Assembly (NCBI RefSeq): GCF_009901525.1
Contig: NZ_CP019288.1
Location: forward strand, 2,881,501 to 2,945,500
Source of the DNA: Kordia antarctica
GTDB lineage: Bacteria > Bacteroidota > Bacteroidia > Flavobacteriales > Flavobacteriaceae
Direction: 5' to 3'
Length of the DNA: 64,000 nt
Positions 24,946-33,696 of this stretch are shown in pieces. Positions within the stretch are counted from its first letter, which is position 1, and every line of letters starts with the position of its first letter. The notes beneath the pieces were generated by a model. That model ran no database searches, was not told where the DNA came from, and saw only the letters and a list, made by a program, of their open reading frames with translations. The translations under genes were made by a program, and so were the position numbers.

Positions 24946-24988
24946 AGATTACATTAAATTAGCAACCATTTTGTCTATTACATCAAAA
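24901..24988. repeat. 44-bp tandem duplication carrying the IS terminus
   Basis: 24901-24944 is repeated at 24945-24988. Together with the 281-bp duplication, three copies of the right terminal repeat result (24635-24659, 24916-24940, 24960-24984). Confidence 0.85.
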
Positions 24989-24992
24989 ATTA
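24985..24992. repeat. 8-bp target-site duplication, right copy
   Basis: AAAAATTA, same as 23424-23431. Confidence 0.85.
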
Positions 24993-25277
24993 CCATCTAT
25001 TGTTGATGATTATATTAAAAAGCGAAAAATCTATAACGAAATTATCAAGCTTCAAAAGGTCAGAGAGCAAACCAAGTATGGAGAAAGTATTGTTGTCATT
25101 TACACTTCTGTTATTAACAACATTGAATATAAATCTATCTGTCAATTCTATACATATAATAAAACACTCTACTACGTTAGTTTTTCTGCGAAGTCAAAGT
25201 TTTTTGATTTTTTTGTCAATGATGCCATTCACATGATGAAAACATTTACAATCACAGAATAGTTCCAATTATTTCAC

Positions 25278-25305
25278 TTATCGTAAAACTAAAATTATTC
25301 TGAAT
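25278..25305 (+). repeat. 28-nt 3'-UTR element, copy 2
   Basis: TTATCGTAAAACTAAA to ATTCTGAAT, identical to the minus-strand copy at 13742-13769. It lies between the lipoprotein stop (25262) and the terminator stem at 25309. Confidence 0.85.
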
Positions 25306-25308
25306 TTT

Positions 25309-25347
25309 AAAAGCTTCAATTGTCATGATTGAAGCTTTTGAGTTTTT
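25309..25347 (+). terminator. Intrinsic terminator of the peptide-protease operon
   Basis: AAAAGCTTCAAT / ATTGAAGCTTTT, 12-bp stem, loop TGTCATG, then GAGTTTTT. Confidence 0.88.
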
Positions 25348-25743
25348 CTTCATTACTGAGATTATAAATCCATTTATAAAAAAATAGAATTCATTGTTTA
25401 GTGACCGATTTAATGTTCTAGTCAATTTTCAATGTATCGTTTAGCGATGAGTATGTTTTTAATATAGTACCTACAAACTTTTTATTAATAGATCAATCAA
25501 TTTTTTTCATTTTCTTTTAAACTTATCACTAAGCGATAAACGGATTTAAAAAGAGTAAATCAGAAATTGTTTGTTAAAAAGTAACTAATTTTCAAAATAT
25601 GTATCATTTACCTCTATCAAACTCTAAATTTCACTTCTATTTAATCAAAATAATCCTTCTTTTTTAAACCTCCTACAATTTCTTCCTACAATCCACGTGC
25701 CATGACCAAAATTTTACAAATGATATTCCAATTTCGCTTCGTA

Positions 25744-25767
25744 GCTTAGTGTTTTCAAACACTAAGC
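25744..25767. promoter_or_regulatory. Palindromic operator-like site 1
   Basis: GCTTAGTGTTT and AAACACTAAGC are perfect 11-bp arms around TC. The same core recurs at 25990-26010. Confidence 0.7.
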
Positions 25768-25989
25768 AAAAAAAGAGTATATAATGTTGTGTTGAAATAA
25801 ATACAGGAAAATGGAATTTTGGTTCTAATTTTTGTCGTTAAAGCATTTTTATTTTAATCAAACAATATTTAAAAATTCAATGTTTACTCGTCATTTGAGC
25901 GTAAATTTTATATCAAATTAAAAATGCAACTACGTTTATTGTACCAAGTATCAAAAGTGAACAAATGATATTTCAATCATGCTTTTTAG

Positions 25990-26010
25990 CTTAGTGTTTT
26001 AAACACTAAG
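25990..26010. promoter_or_regulatory. Palindromic operator-like site 2, next to the methylase start
   Basis: CTTAGTGTTTTAAACACTAA plus G. It ends 10 bp before the methylase ATG, so binding here would block translation or transcription of the gene. Confidence 0.75.
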
Positions 26011-26020
26011 AAATTAATAT

Positions 26021-28678
26021 ATGAATGTACACGTAATACACAACACAGCTAAAAACGGAATCGAAATCGTATTCTCTAATCCTATTGCAAAAGAATTAAT
26101 CTTATTTCTACAAAAACTAGGTTTCAAGCATTTCTTTAAAGACGAAACAAAATGGTATGCCGATTATCATCCTGCGTATATCCGTTTTGCTAATGATCTT
26201 AAAAAAGCAATAGAAAGTGATACTGACTGGAACGCTATTACAATTGCTCCATCTTTTAAAGCATCTGAATTTTTTATTGAAAAATTAAAGTTTTGTATTG
26301 TAGAAATTCGCTTCAAAAAGAAAGATTATTTTATAAAAGATGAGTATCTAGTTTTTGAAAACTATAAACGAATTGCTACAATCATTGCAGAACGTTTTGC
26401 TTTAAAGCATTTTGGAACTCATTTTGATTCAATTACTATATACCCACGTAACTATAAAACAAAAGCGAAAGATTTATTTGATCTGGGTGCAATTATAGGC
26501 TTAGATGCCAAAGGTCAATTTTTGCCTGTTGAACTCCCGCCCTCTTTATGGGAATATACTACGGATCATGAAGATGAGAGCATCAATGAAGATTCAACTG
26601 AAGTTATTACTGTTGACAAAACACATAAATTTAATAACACAGGCATTTTGGAAAATCAACCTGATTTTGACCAATTACTGATTTTAGAAATCATCGACAA
26701 ATTAGTATCAATTGAACAGACAACCAAGGTTACAGACACACGACTTATTCAAACGTTAATCACTGAAATTGAAGAAGCTTCAACTATTAATTTTGATGCA
26801 CTTCGACTGGATAAACTCAAATATATCATTCGATTGTATAAAGAATGGTTTGAAGATTTCCCAAATTGCTTTAAGGCAAGTGTAGCTATCGCAATTCGTC
26901 CATTGATAGCGTTTACAAATGAAAGTTTTGAAATAAAGTCTTTTGCTACCAATCTTGTCTTTAATACATATCAAGTAGCTAATGTACTTGTTCCACTATA
27001 TGCGCATGAATGTTTTCAGAAAGGTTTAATTTCCTTACAACAAATCCCGAAGCTTAAAATTCAGTTTCCATATCTATTTGAGGTAACTATTGAAACGCTT
27101 CATAAGTTGTCTGAATTTGAACTTTTTGAACTATCACAGCTTAAAAATTATAGCGATTTGGGTATTAATATCAATTCTCGTGAACTTGATAGACATTGGC
27201 AAATCAATGGTTTTGATATTTTTAAAAGGCTAGACTATCCTGCTGATTTACAATATCCTTATGTGAGTTTAATTAAAGGATATATTTCTGTGCAAACACT
27301 TGAACAAATTTTAGATAATGACAAACAATCATATCGTTGGCTATATCTGATGCAGAACTTTAGACCTATTGCTGATCTTACTATCGGAATTGATAGTATT
27401 GATAGAAAAATAAAGAAACTATCAGAAAAGTTAGGCGATTTAAAAAAAGGAAAAGGTTTAACTGATATTCCATATACCAAGCTTCTCAAAAAACGTGAAA
27501 ATACACAAGAAAAAATAAACGCTTTGTTTGAATCAAAAAAATGTATTGAAGTCTACATTGAGAATATGCTTTCCAAGCAACTTGACGAAAATGATTTTAT
27601 TGATACCGACGTTGCAATTAACGAACCGAAAATTCCTAAATTTTACTTCGATAGCTTTGTTGCAGGAATGAGTCTACTATACTATAAACATAAAAAGCCT
27701 ACACTTTCACAAATTGAAAATTTAAGTACATCAAAGAAATTTCCAAATAAGGAAACACTTGGAGAAGCTATCGAATTAAGCACCATCGATCATTTTAGAA
27801 GTGTCTATCGTCATGCGAATGAAAACTACGTTTGGATAGATGGGATGCGAAACTTTTGGAAAAACTTACAATTTGACAGAAGCTTTACTAATGATAAACA
27901 GCGGTTTGAGCATAGTCAAATTCTGCCTTTACCTGTTGCTATGATGATTGCTAGGTATTTACAAATGAAAGAAGCTACTTCTATTTTCGATCCAACCGCA
28001 GGTAGTGGTAATTTATTAGTCGGGGCAAATGAACGTGTTACTCATGCAAACGAATTGTGTAAGTTAAAAAGAAAGTCTCTCAAGTTTTCAAATTTCAATG
28101 AAATAACTAATTACGATCCTACTTCACCTTATCCTAAAGAAATGCACAAATCTTTTGATATTGTCGTGTGTAATCCACCATTACTAAAATCAACGAAAAC
28201 CAAAAATGAAAAACTAGATATTATTGAAGAGCATTTAGACAATGCACATTTTATGGCAGATACTTTTCAAGTACAAGAGTTAATTTCTGCACTTGCGCTA
28301 TTAACTATGAAAGATGATGGAAAAGCTGTTATAGTTGTAAATACACATATTGTATTTGATGAAAAAGGGAGAATAAAACATAAAAGAGAATTTTTGAATT
28401 GGCTGTGCAAGCATTACAATATTCGTGACATTATCAATTTAGATACGGCTATCATCACAAAAGATGAAAATAAGAAACAGAAAAAAATGCTGATTCTTAT
28501 TGATGGACGAAAAGAGAAACCATCATACAATACACCAACAAAAGAAAACCAACCACACCTAGCTGATGTGATTGGTTCTTTTTATGACCTTTGGGAACGT
28601 TTCAAGAGAAATCAACTACCAAGTATAGATGTTATGATTGAACAGCTTCAAATTGCAGTAAAACAAAATGAAGCATGA
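26021..28678 (+). CDS. N6-adenine DNA methyltransferase (large, orphan)
   Basis: 885 aa, start ATG 26021. The C-terminal third has the class gamma-type order: SAM-binding FDPTAGSGNLLVG (about 657) then catalytic NPPL (VVCNPPLL, about 717), followed by later motifs (AVIVVNTHIVFDE). The N-terminal 400 residues look like a helical, non-catalytic region with a coiled-coil segment (KKLSEKLGDLKKG, about 467-480). No restriction subunit or specificity subunit is adjacent. It could be a solitary methylase, a phage- or ICE-derived gene, or part of a broken R-M system. Duplicated palindromes lie before it. The base composition is as AT-rich as its neighbours. Confidence 0.85.
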   Translation: MNVHVIHNTAKNGIEIVFSNPIAKELILFLQKLGFKHFFKDETKWYADYHPAYIRFANDLKKAIESDTDWNAITIAPSFKASEFFIEKLKFCIVEIRFKKKDYFIKDEYLVFENYKRIATIIAERFALKHFGTHFDSITIYPRNYKTKAKDLFDLGAIIGLDAKGQFLPVELPPSLWEYTTDHEDESINEDSTEVITVDKTHKFNNTGILENQPDFDQLLILEIIDKLVSIEQTTKVTDTRLIQTLITEIEEASTINFDALRLDKLKYIIRLYKEWFEDFPNCFKASVAIAIRPLIAFTNESFEIKSFATNLVFNTYQVANVLVPLYAHECFQKGLISLQQIPKLKIQFPYLFEVTIETLHKLSEFELFELSQLKNYSDLGININSRELDRHWQINGFDIFKRLDYPADLQYPYVSLIKGYISVQTLEQILDNDKQSYRWLYLMQNFRPIADLTIGIDSIDRKIKKLSEKLGDLKKGKGLTDIPYTKLLKKRENTQEKINALFESKKCIEVYIENMLSKQLDENDFIDTDVAINEPKIPKFYFDSFVAGMSLLYYKHKKPTLSQIENLSTSKKFPNKETLGEAIELSTIDHFRSVYRHANENYVWIDGMRNFWKNLQFDRSFTNDKQRFEHSQILPLPVAMMIARYLQMKEATSIFDPTAGSGNLLVGANERVTHANELCKLKRKSLKFSNFNEITNYDPTSPYPKEMHKSFDIVVCNPPLLKSTKTKNEKLDIIEEHLDNAHFMADTFQVQELISALALLTMKDDGKAVIVVNTHIVFDEKGRIKHKREFLNWLCKHYNIRDIINLDTAIITKDENKKQKKMLILIDGRKEKPSYNTPTKENQPHLADVIGSFYDLWERFKRNQLPSIDVMIEQLQIAVKQNEA

Positions 28679-28680
28679 AT

Positions 28681-28920
28681 TTATTGACTACGTGCTTTAC
28701 GTAAGTTTTTTGTTGCTCTAATTAGTTCTGCATAGCCATTTACAAAATATTTCGATACTTTCAATATTCCATAGATTGCTATACCACAAATGACTAATTT
28801 TGTAACTGGATGCTTTAAAACCTTTTTCTTATCTATTAATGGTTTGGTTGACTTTGGAATTGAATTCAAATCCAAACCATCTAAAATAGATTTTCTTTTT
28901 GTTTGTTTATTTTTTATCAT
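28681..28920 (-). CDS. Small one-TM protein, 79 aa
   Basis: Convergent with the methylase (2 bp apart). The N-terminal half is basic (KNKQTKRKSILDGLDLNSIP), then a hydrophobic stretch (LVICGIAIYGILKVSKYF) and a basic tail. No family recognised. Could be part of the methylase locus or independent. Confidence 0.6.
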   Translation of the reverse strand: MIKNKQTKRKSILDGLDLNSIPKSTKPLIDKKKVLKHPVTKLVICGIAIYGILKVSKYFVNGYAELIRATKNLRKARSQ

Positions 28921-29226
28921 TTTTCATGTAATTTTGTTAGAAATTCATAGAAAAACTGATAATCATTTGACGGTATATTTATATTCAAAAATTTAATTTT
29001 TGAATGCTGAAAAATCAAGTAGAAATATAGCAATTTAAGGGTGTTATAAGAGTACCGTTTCAGAGTACCGAAAAGCATAGAAATGAACCCTTTTTCGGAC
29101 TCCTTATTTTGTAAATAACTGGAAATCAAGCACCCAAAAATTAACCAACTGCTGGTTGCTGGTTAATTTATTTTTTTTGTTGATTTGTTGATTTGTTTTT
29201 TTGTTTTTTTGGGTTTTAAAAACACA
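28921..29226. other. Intergenic stretch with hairpin and T-rich tail
   Basis: TTAACCA (29141-29147) pairs with TGGTTAA (29160-29166), followed by T-runs; a possible terminator for the plus strand. A 70-codon minus-strand frame (28917-29129) lies here but looks accidental. A T/TG-rich run (GATTTGTTGATTTG...) covers about 29180-29215. Confidence 0.4.
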
Positions 29227-29940
29227 TTATTCTTTCCGTTTTTCTATTTCTTCCAAAATCACTTCCGCTTGTTCTTTGAACTTTTTTAATTCTGGCAAAA
29301 ACACTTTGTAGGTTACAAAATATACGCTTGCAACTCTATTTTTATAATCAGGATCCGTAATTGCATATTCAATAAATTCTTGACTTCCTTTCATTGAGAT
29401 TAGATCTGCCCACCATTCGTAATTTTTTTTGTAATGTGAATAGTTTTCTTGAAAATCATTTGCTCGCAAATCATCATCTATTTTAATTTCGCGCAAACGT
29501 TCTGTATAAAAAGCAATAATTTGTGTTGGCAAACTATCCTGAAAATTATCTATATTGAAATCTGTTAGTTGATTGTAACCGCGTTTATTAAACGTTATTT
29601 CGGGAAATCCTATGGTTAAGTATGTCAATTGTGGATTCAGTAAATATTCTATCCGCGTTACAGAATCATTTAGTATTTTAGAATATAACGGAGCTGCTGT
29701 TTTATAAAAACTTTGGATTTTATCTATTTCTTCAAGATCATTGTTCAAATCATTCGTAATACTATTGTAAATATTGGCGAGTTGTTGTTTTTCTTTTCGA
29801 CTTTCATTCCAATTATTTAATGAAACTGCAATGAGAATCCCAATCACAACTAAGACAATTTCACCAATTGCGTATGCGAGATAGTTTCCAATTTTTTTAT
29901 TTTTCAAGAGCTTTCTTCTTTGATTTCTAAATAATTTCAT
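29227..29940 (-). CDS. DUF6090 family membrane protein
   Basis: 237 aa with the DUF6090 N-terminal signature: basic start, GNYLAYAIGEIVLVVIGILI and NNWNESRK (about residues 18-50). One TM helix anchors a mainly helical extracytoplasmic part. Function unknown; common in marine Flavobacteriia, often in several copies. Follows the 1229-aa phosphoesterase gene by 9 bp on the same strand. Confidence 0.88.
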   Translation of the reverse strand: MKLFRNQRRKLLKNKKIGNYLAYAIGEIVLVVIGILIAVSLNNWNESRKEKQQLANIYNSITNDLNNDLEEIDKIQSFYKTAAPLYSKILNDSVTRIEYLLNPQLTYLTIGFPEITFNKRGYNQLTDFNIDNFQDSLPTQIIAFYTERLREIKIDDDLRANDFQENYSHYKKNYEWWADLISMKGSQEFIEYAITDPDYKNRVASVYFVTYKVFLPELKKFKEQAEVILEEIEKRKE

Positions 29941-29949
29941 ACCCGTTTT

Positions 29950-32900
29950 TTAAAATCCAAATCCAAGACCGAAAGCAAATCGTGGTCCATCTTCTGAATT
30001 GAATAACGACAGATTAGCCGTAAGCACATCGGCTCCGTTTAACCAAATTCCGCCACCAACAGATGTATTCCATTTCTTAGATGGATCGCCATCAGCCCAA
30101 ACTCTACCATAATCAAATCCTCCAAAGAGTCCGATAGTTAATGGCACTAATTCTGTTTTTACTTTGCGAACATTCCAACGAATGTCTGTTGTTTGTACAA
30201 ACGCGCTTTTCCCTGTAAAACGCTGATTTCGGAAACCTCTCAATCCTGTGTTAGCGCCCAAAGTTGCTCCTTGATAGAATTCAAATTCGTCACCAAAGTT
30301 AACGTGTCCACGCAGTTTTGTAGCCAATACCAGTCGTCCGCTTGAAATTAATCGGTGATCTATAGTAAATTCTGGAATTACATATCCAAATCCTTTGGAA
30401 GTACTTACGTTATTTTTGTATCCAGTTTCTAAACTTACTTCCATTCCCATTGTTGGAAACGCTTGGTTATCTCTGTTTTCAAAATGATATTTTGCGTTGA
30501 CACCATAGAAATCTTGTTGGTCAAATACAGTAGAGTTTGCTGGTAAGTTTTGATCCAAGAAACGTCCTGGAGAGCGTTCTATTTCATTACTTTCATATAC
30601 CAAACCTGCGCGTAAACTTCCGCCTAATTGTCCACGCCAAACTAATGCTGGTGTAAATTTTAATGTTCTTATTTTAACACGATTGTAATCTAAATTCGCG
30701 TCTAATCCGTCATCATCATCTGCATTCGCGTTTGAACTATTGTTCCCAAATCCGAAGAAGTTAACTGCATAATTTGGACTAGTGAAATCTACACCAAGTA
30801 ATAAGTTCCATCGTCCAATAACGTTATTGAATTCTCCTAAGTAACCAACATCAAATCCACTCGTAGCAAAGTAATACGCTGCTCTAAAACTATGGCGCGA
30901 AGTGTACGGATTTCGTGCAAAACCATAGTTGGTTCGCATTGCCGAAAAACCTACTTTCATTCCATCATCTGGATTAAATCCTAGCGATGGAAGCAATTGT
31001 GTTGTTCCGTTTTTTAGTTTTTTATAATCGTACACATTGGTTTCGTAATTGTCTGTTAAGACTTTGTGTCCTTCACCTGTTTTAATGGTGTTTTTCTTTG
31101 ATTTGTAATCGTAATAGGTGACTTTATCACCGTTTTTAATATCGTATGTATCATTATTTTGTCCACCAATTAAACGTACCTTGATCAAATTTCTTCCATA
31201 TCCTGATACGTGAAAAACATCATCATCATCTAATGCGTAAATCCAAATTTCTTCAGTTTCACTTCTGTCATATATACGTTCATGGAAAATATCTTTCTTT
31301 TCTCCACCTTTAATTCTATATGCAGTTACTTTTGTTTGACCGTTAATCATACGCTTAACGTCGAACCAATCATCTTTATTTGTTCCTTTAATGACAGCAA
31401 GATTATTGATAACTTTGTAATAACGATCAGAAATTGCTTGTAGATTTTTAAGTCTTCCTTTTAGATACATTATGATTTTCTCCATAGATTCATCACGTAC
31501 CTCTTCCGGAAATGCTAAGAATGCTTTTTCAATAACTTCATCCGTCAAACCATCTTGAATCGCTTTTACTTGCGCGTCCCAAACATCTTTCCCGGATTGC
31601 TGAATTATTTCCATATCAAGCGGATATGGTTCTACATTCATACCTTTTACATCCTTTATGTCTTTATCATAGCTAAGTAATAATCGTGCTGTTGGAATAA
31701 CTGTTGTGGCAACTCCTAATACAAAACCATCCGACATTTTTGAAAATGCCTGATCTCTATCTCGCGGAAGCGGACGAAATACTCTTTTTCCGTTTTCTTT
31801 AAATTCTATCCAACGCCATTGATCTTGGTGTCTGTCCCAATCGCCAATAAGCATATCAAATAAACGTGCTCTTATGTAAGATGCTTCATCAACAACAATG
31901 TCTTCATCTTTGTGTAATTTTTTTATGAAGTCGTCTGTACTTTCCAATTCATTTTGATACCCAAAACTTGCTTTGTCGCTATGACCTTCCGAAGTATGTT
32001 CTTCTATCATATACAATTCGTCCCCAAAATCTTCATTAAATTGTCCTAATGCATTTTGTTTAGGCACATAATACAATACTGGATTTGTGTGATATATTCC
32101 AACTGCATCTGCCAAAGGTCCTACGGCAAAAGGTGCGTATGGATGTGCTCCTGAAAACACATCTAATATTAAATCTTCTGTAACAGTATCATCAAATTGC
32201 CCTTTTATGTATTGATCTTTAAAAAGTACGGCTTGTAAGTAGCGTAATGCTTGTTTTCTGAGTGCGCGCATTACGTATTGTGTTCCGTTTTTGTCTTCTA
32301 ATCGCAATGATTTTGATTGATTTCCTCCGCCCATTCGTACAGGTTTCAATCCGCCAAAAAGCGTGTCTAAGTCTACCGTTGGTGCTTTTACAGGCGTACT
32401 ATATTGTTTTCGATACCGATCGCCCCATAAAAATTTATAAAAATTAGATTTATCTGTTTCTTCTTTGGTATAAACAGATGCTAATACTTCTTCTGGAAAT
32501 GTTTCTGGATATATAGTTTTCACTTCTCTCGCATCAGCTCTTTTTACTTCCGTTTCAAATACAATTTTATTCTCGGTTGCCGAATAGAAACGCACAAAGG
32601 AAGATCCATCTTTAAAAACGTCTAAGCGCGCATATCCATTTGTTCCATATGAAAATTGTCCGCCACCAACATTTCGAGTTCCAGATATTTTTGAGCCTGA
32701 ACCACTTATAATTTGACGTAAATTGTCTTCTACAATGTATTGTAAACTGTGTTCGTGTCCAGAAACAAAAATGACCTTATCGTTTACCTGTGCAAGCGCA
32801 ATGATGCGTTTTCTTAATTCATTATAGCGTTTGTTAGACATATCAACATTTGCTGTTCCGCTTGTGGAGCGGATTAAGTTTTTCAAAGATCCCAATATTG

Positions 32901-33639
32901 GAACTGGCGACATGTGCGTATTAAAAGTATATTGTCCGTCATGTGGACCATTTGTGTACATCGGATGATGCAAGGCAACAATGGTAGTTTTTCCACGTGC
33001 TTTTTTGACTAAGCTACTAAATTCTTCTAAAAATTTTGTTCTGGTTTTAATATCACAATCGTCATTTATTGTTGGATGATTGTTCCAATTTACAATATAC
33101 CATTGCGTATCAATTGTGATAAGTTCAATTTCGTCATTGACATGAATTTTTTCAATAGGACAGCCGTTTTCTGGTAGAAATGAGTCTTTTCCAAGAATGT
33201 TTTCTATAAATTTTTCTTGTCGTTTTAATCCTTGCAAACTATTGTTATACCAATCATGATTCCCAGGAATGAAGATTGTATTTCCTTTAAAGTTTTTAGT
33301 AATTGCTGTTTGCACTTCCAATTGATGCGTGGCAAACTCTCTTCCTTTAGCTGACTTTTTTGGCAAACCAGATGGATATATATTATCACCTAAAAAGATG
33401 GCTGTACTATTTTTGGAAGCTTTTTCTAAATCTTTTTCTAACATTTTTAACGCAATAGATGTTCCGCCTGAAGGTGAATTACCAGCATCACCTATAAGGT
33501 AAAACGAATGATCTATTTCCTTATCTGCTGGAAATTTATATTCTTCCAAGTTATTTGCATACTGCGCTTCAAACGTTGCGCATGCGCTAACGCACAGAAT
33601 ACTAACAGCTACTACAAAATATTGTAACGATTTTATCAT
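29950..33639 (-). CDS. Metallophosphoesterase fused to an Omp85-type barrel
   Basis: 1229 aa. Lipoprotein-like N-terminus (CVSAC, Cys20). Calcineurin-like phosphoesterase domain (about 40-340) with GDAGN, LGDNIYP, PGNHDW, ALHHPMY and SGHEHS, so all metal-site motifs are present. The middle region (about 430-780) lacks a named domain. The C-terminal third (about 880-1229) is a beta-barrel of the surface-antigen/Omp85 type, ending in GFGF with terminal aromatic Phe, as expected for outer-membrane insertion. Conserved in Flavobacteriia; substrate unknown. Confidence 0.88.
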   Translation of the reverse strand: MIKSLQYFVVAVSILCVSACATFEAQYANNLEEYKFPADKEIDHSFYLIGDAGNSPSGGTSIALKMLEKDLEKASKNSTAIFLGDNIYPSGLPKKSAKGREFATHQLEVQTAITKNFKGNTIFIPGNHDWYNNSLQGLKRQEKFIENILGKDSFLPENGCPIEKIHVNDEIELITIDTQWYIVNWNNHPTINDDCDIKTRTKFLEEFSSLVKKARGKTTIVALHHPMYTNGPHDGQYTFNTHMSPVPILGSLKNLIRSTSGTANVDMSNKRYNELRKRIIALAQVNDKVIFVSGHEHSLQYIVEDNLRQIISGSGSKISGTRNVGGGQFSYGTNGYARLDVFKDGSSFVRFYSATENKIVFETEVKRADAREVKTIYPETFPEEVLASVYTKEETDKSNFYKFLWGDRYRKQYSTPVKAPTVDLDTLFGGLKPVRMGGGNQSKSLRLEDKNGTQYVMRALRKQALRYLQAVLFKDQYIKGQFDDTVTEDLILDVFSGAHPYAPFAVGPLADAVGIYHTNPVLYYVPKQNALGQFNEDFGDELYMIEEHTSEGHSDKASFGYQNELESTDDFIKKLHKDEDIVVDEASYIRARLFDMLIGDWDRHQDQWRWIEFKENGKRVFRPLPRDRDQAFSKMSDGFVLGVATTVIPTARLLLSYDKDIKDVKGMNVEPYPLDMEIIQQSGKDVWDAQVKAIQDGLTDEVIEKAFLAFPEEVRDESMEKIIMYLKGRLKNLQAISDRYYKVINNLAVIKGTNKDDWFDVKRMINGQTKVTAYRIKGGEKKDIFHERIYDRSETEEIWIYALDDDDVFHVSGYGRNLIKVRLIGGQNNDTYDIKNGDKVTYYDYKSKKNTIKTGEGHKVLTDNYETNVYDYKKLKNGTTQLLPSLGFNPDDGMKVGFSAMRTNYGFARNPYTSRHSFRAAYYFATSGFDVGYLGEFNNVIGRWNLLLGVDFTSPNYAVNFFGFGNNSSNANADDDDGLDANLDYNRVKIRTLKFTPALVWRGQLGGSLRAGLVYESNEIERSPGRFLDQNLPANSTVFDQQDFYGVNAKYHFENRDNQAFPTMGMEVSLETGYKNNVSTSKGFGYVIPEFTIDHRLISSGRLVLATKLRGHVNFGDEFEFYQGATLGANTGLRGFRNQRFTGKSAFVQTTDIRWNVRKVKTELVPLTIGLFGGFDYGRVWADGDPSKKWNTSVGGGIWLNGADVLTANLSLFNSEDGPRFAFGLGFGF

Positions 33640-33696
33640 GAACTAAATTTTTGCTAAAGATAACAATTCACTATTTAATATATTGACTCAAAAATT

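Larger units (their letters stand above)
23432..24984 (+). mobile_element. IS256-type insertion sequence (variant Zn-binding type)
   Basis: 1553 bp bounded by an 8-bp target duplication. Left end 23432-23456 (GGCGTAATAGACAAAATGG...) is 23/25 identical to the reverse complement of the right end (24960-24984). The single transposase is plus-strand. The right end is enlarged by a tandem duplication of 281 bp plus one of 44 bp, so the original element was about 1.23 kb. Perfect target duplication and an intact second half of the host gene point to recent insertion. Confidence 0.93.
23177..25262 (+). pseudogene. Lipoprotein gene interrupted by the IS element (174 aa when rejoined)
   Basis: 5' part 23177-23431 (85 codons) encodes lipobox LTSC and a mature region to NEKL. 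The 3' part 24993-25262 (89 codons plus TAG) begins PSIVDDYIKK and ends MMKTFTITE. Removing the IS and one 8-bp duplication gives an exact in-frame join (KNEKL-PSIVDD). It is the fourth gene of the peptide-protease operon and probably the last, since a terminator follows. The interrupted reading frame runs into the IS and stops at 23483-23485 as a 102-aa product. The family is not recognised. Confidence 0.9.
25348..26020. other. Gene-free A/T-rich stretch with operator-like palindromes
   Basis: About 670 bp with no credible coding frame. It holds the two palindromes listed separately and blocks of similar sequence around them (ACAAATGATATT before each). It also contains short, spaced TAGCGAT/GCGATAAAC words (about 25442 and 25533). 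No RNA gene recognised. This may be the regulatory region of the methylase. Confidence 0.4.

Noticed and set aside
23432-24984. IS-linked 281-bp repeats as a CRISPR or regulatory array
   Set aside because: They are copies of the transposase 3' end and IS terminus, explained by tandem duplication.
28917-29129. 70-codon minus-strand frame
   Set aside because: Aromatic, unstructured translation with no leader; likely noise in A/T-rich DNA.
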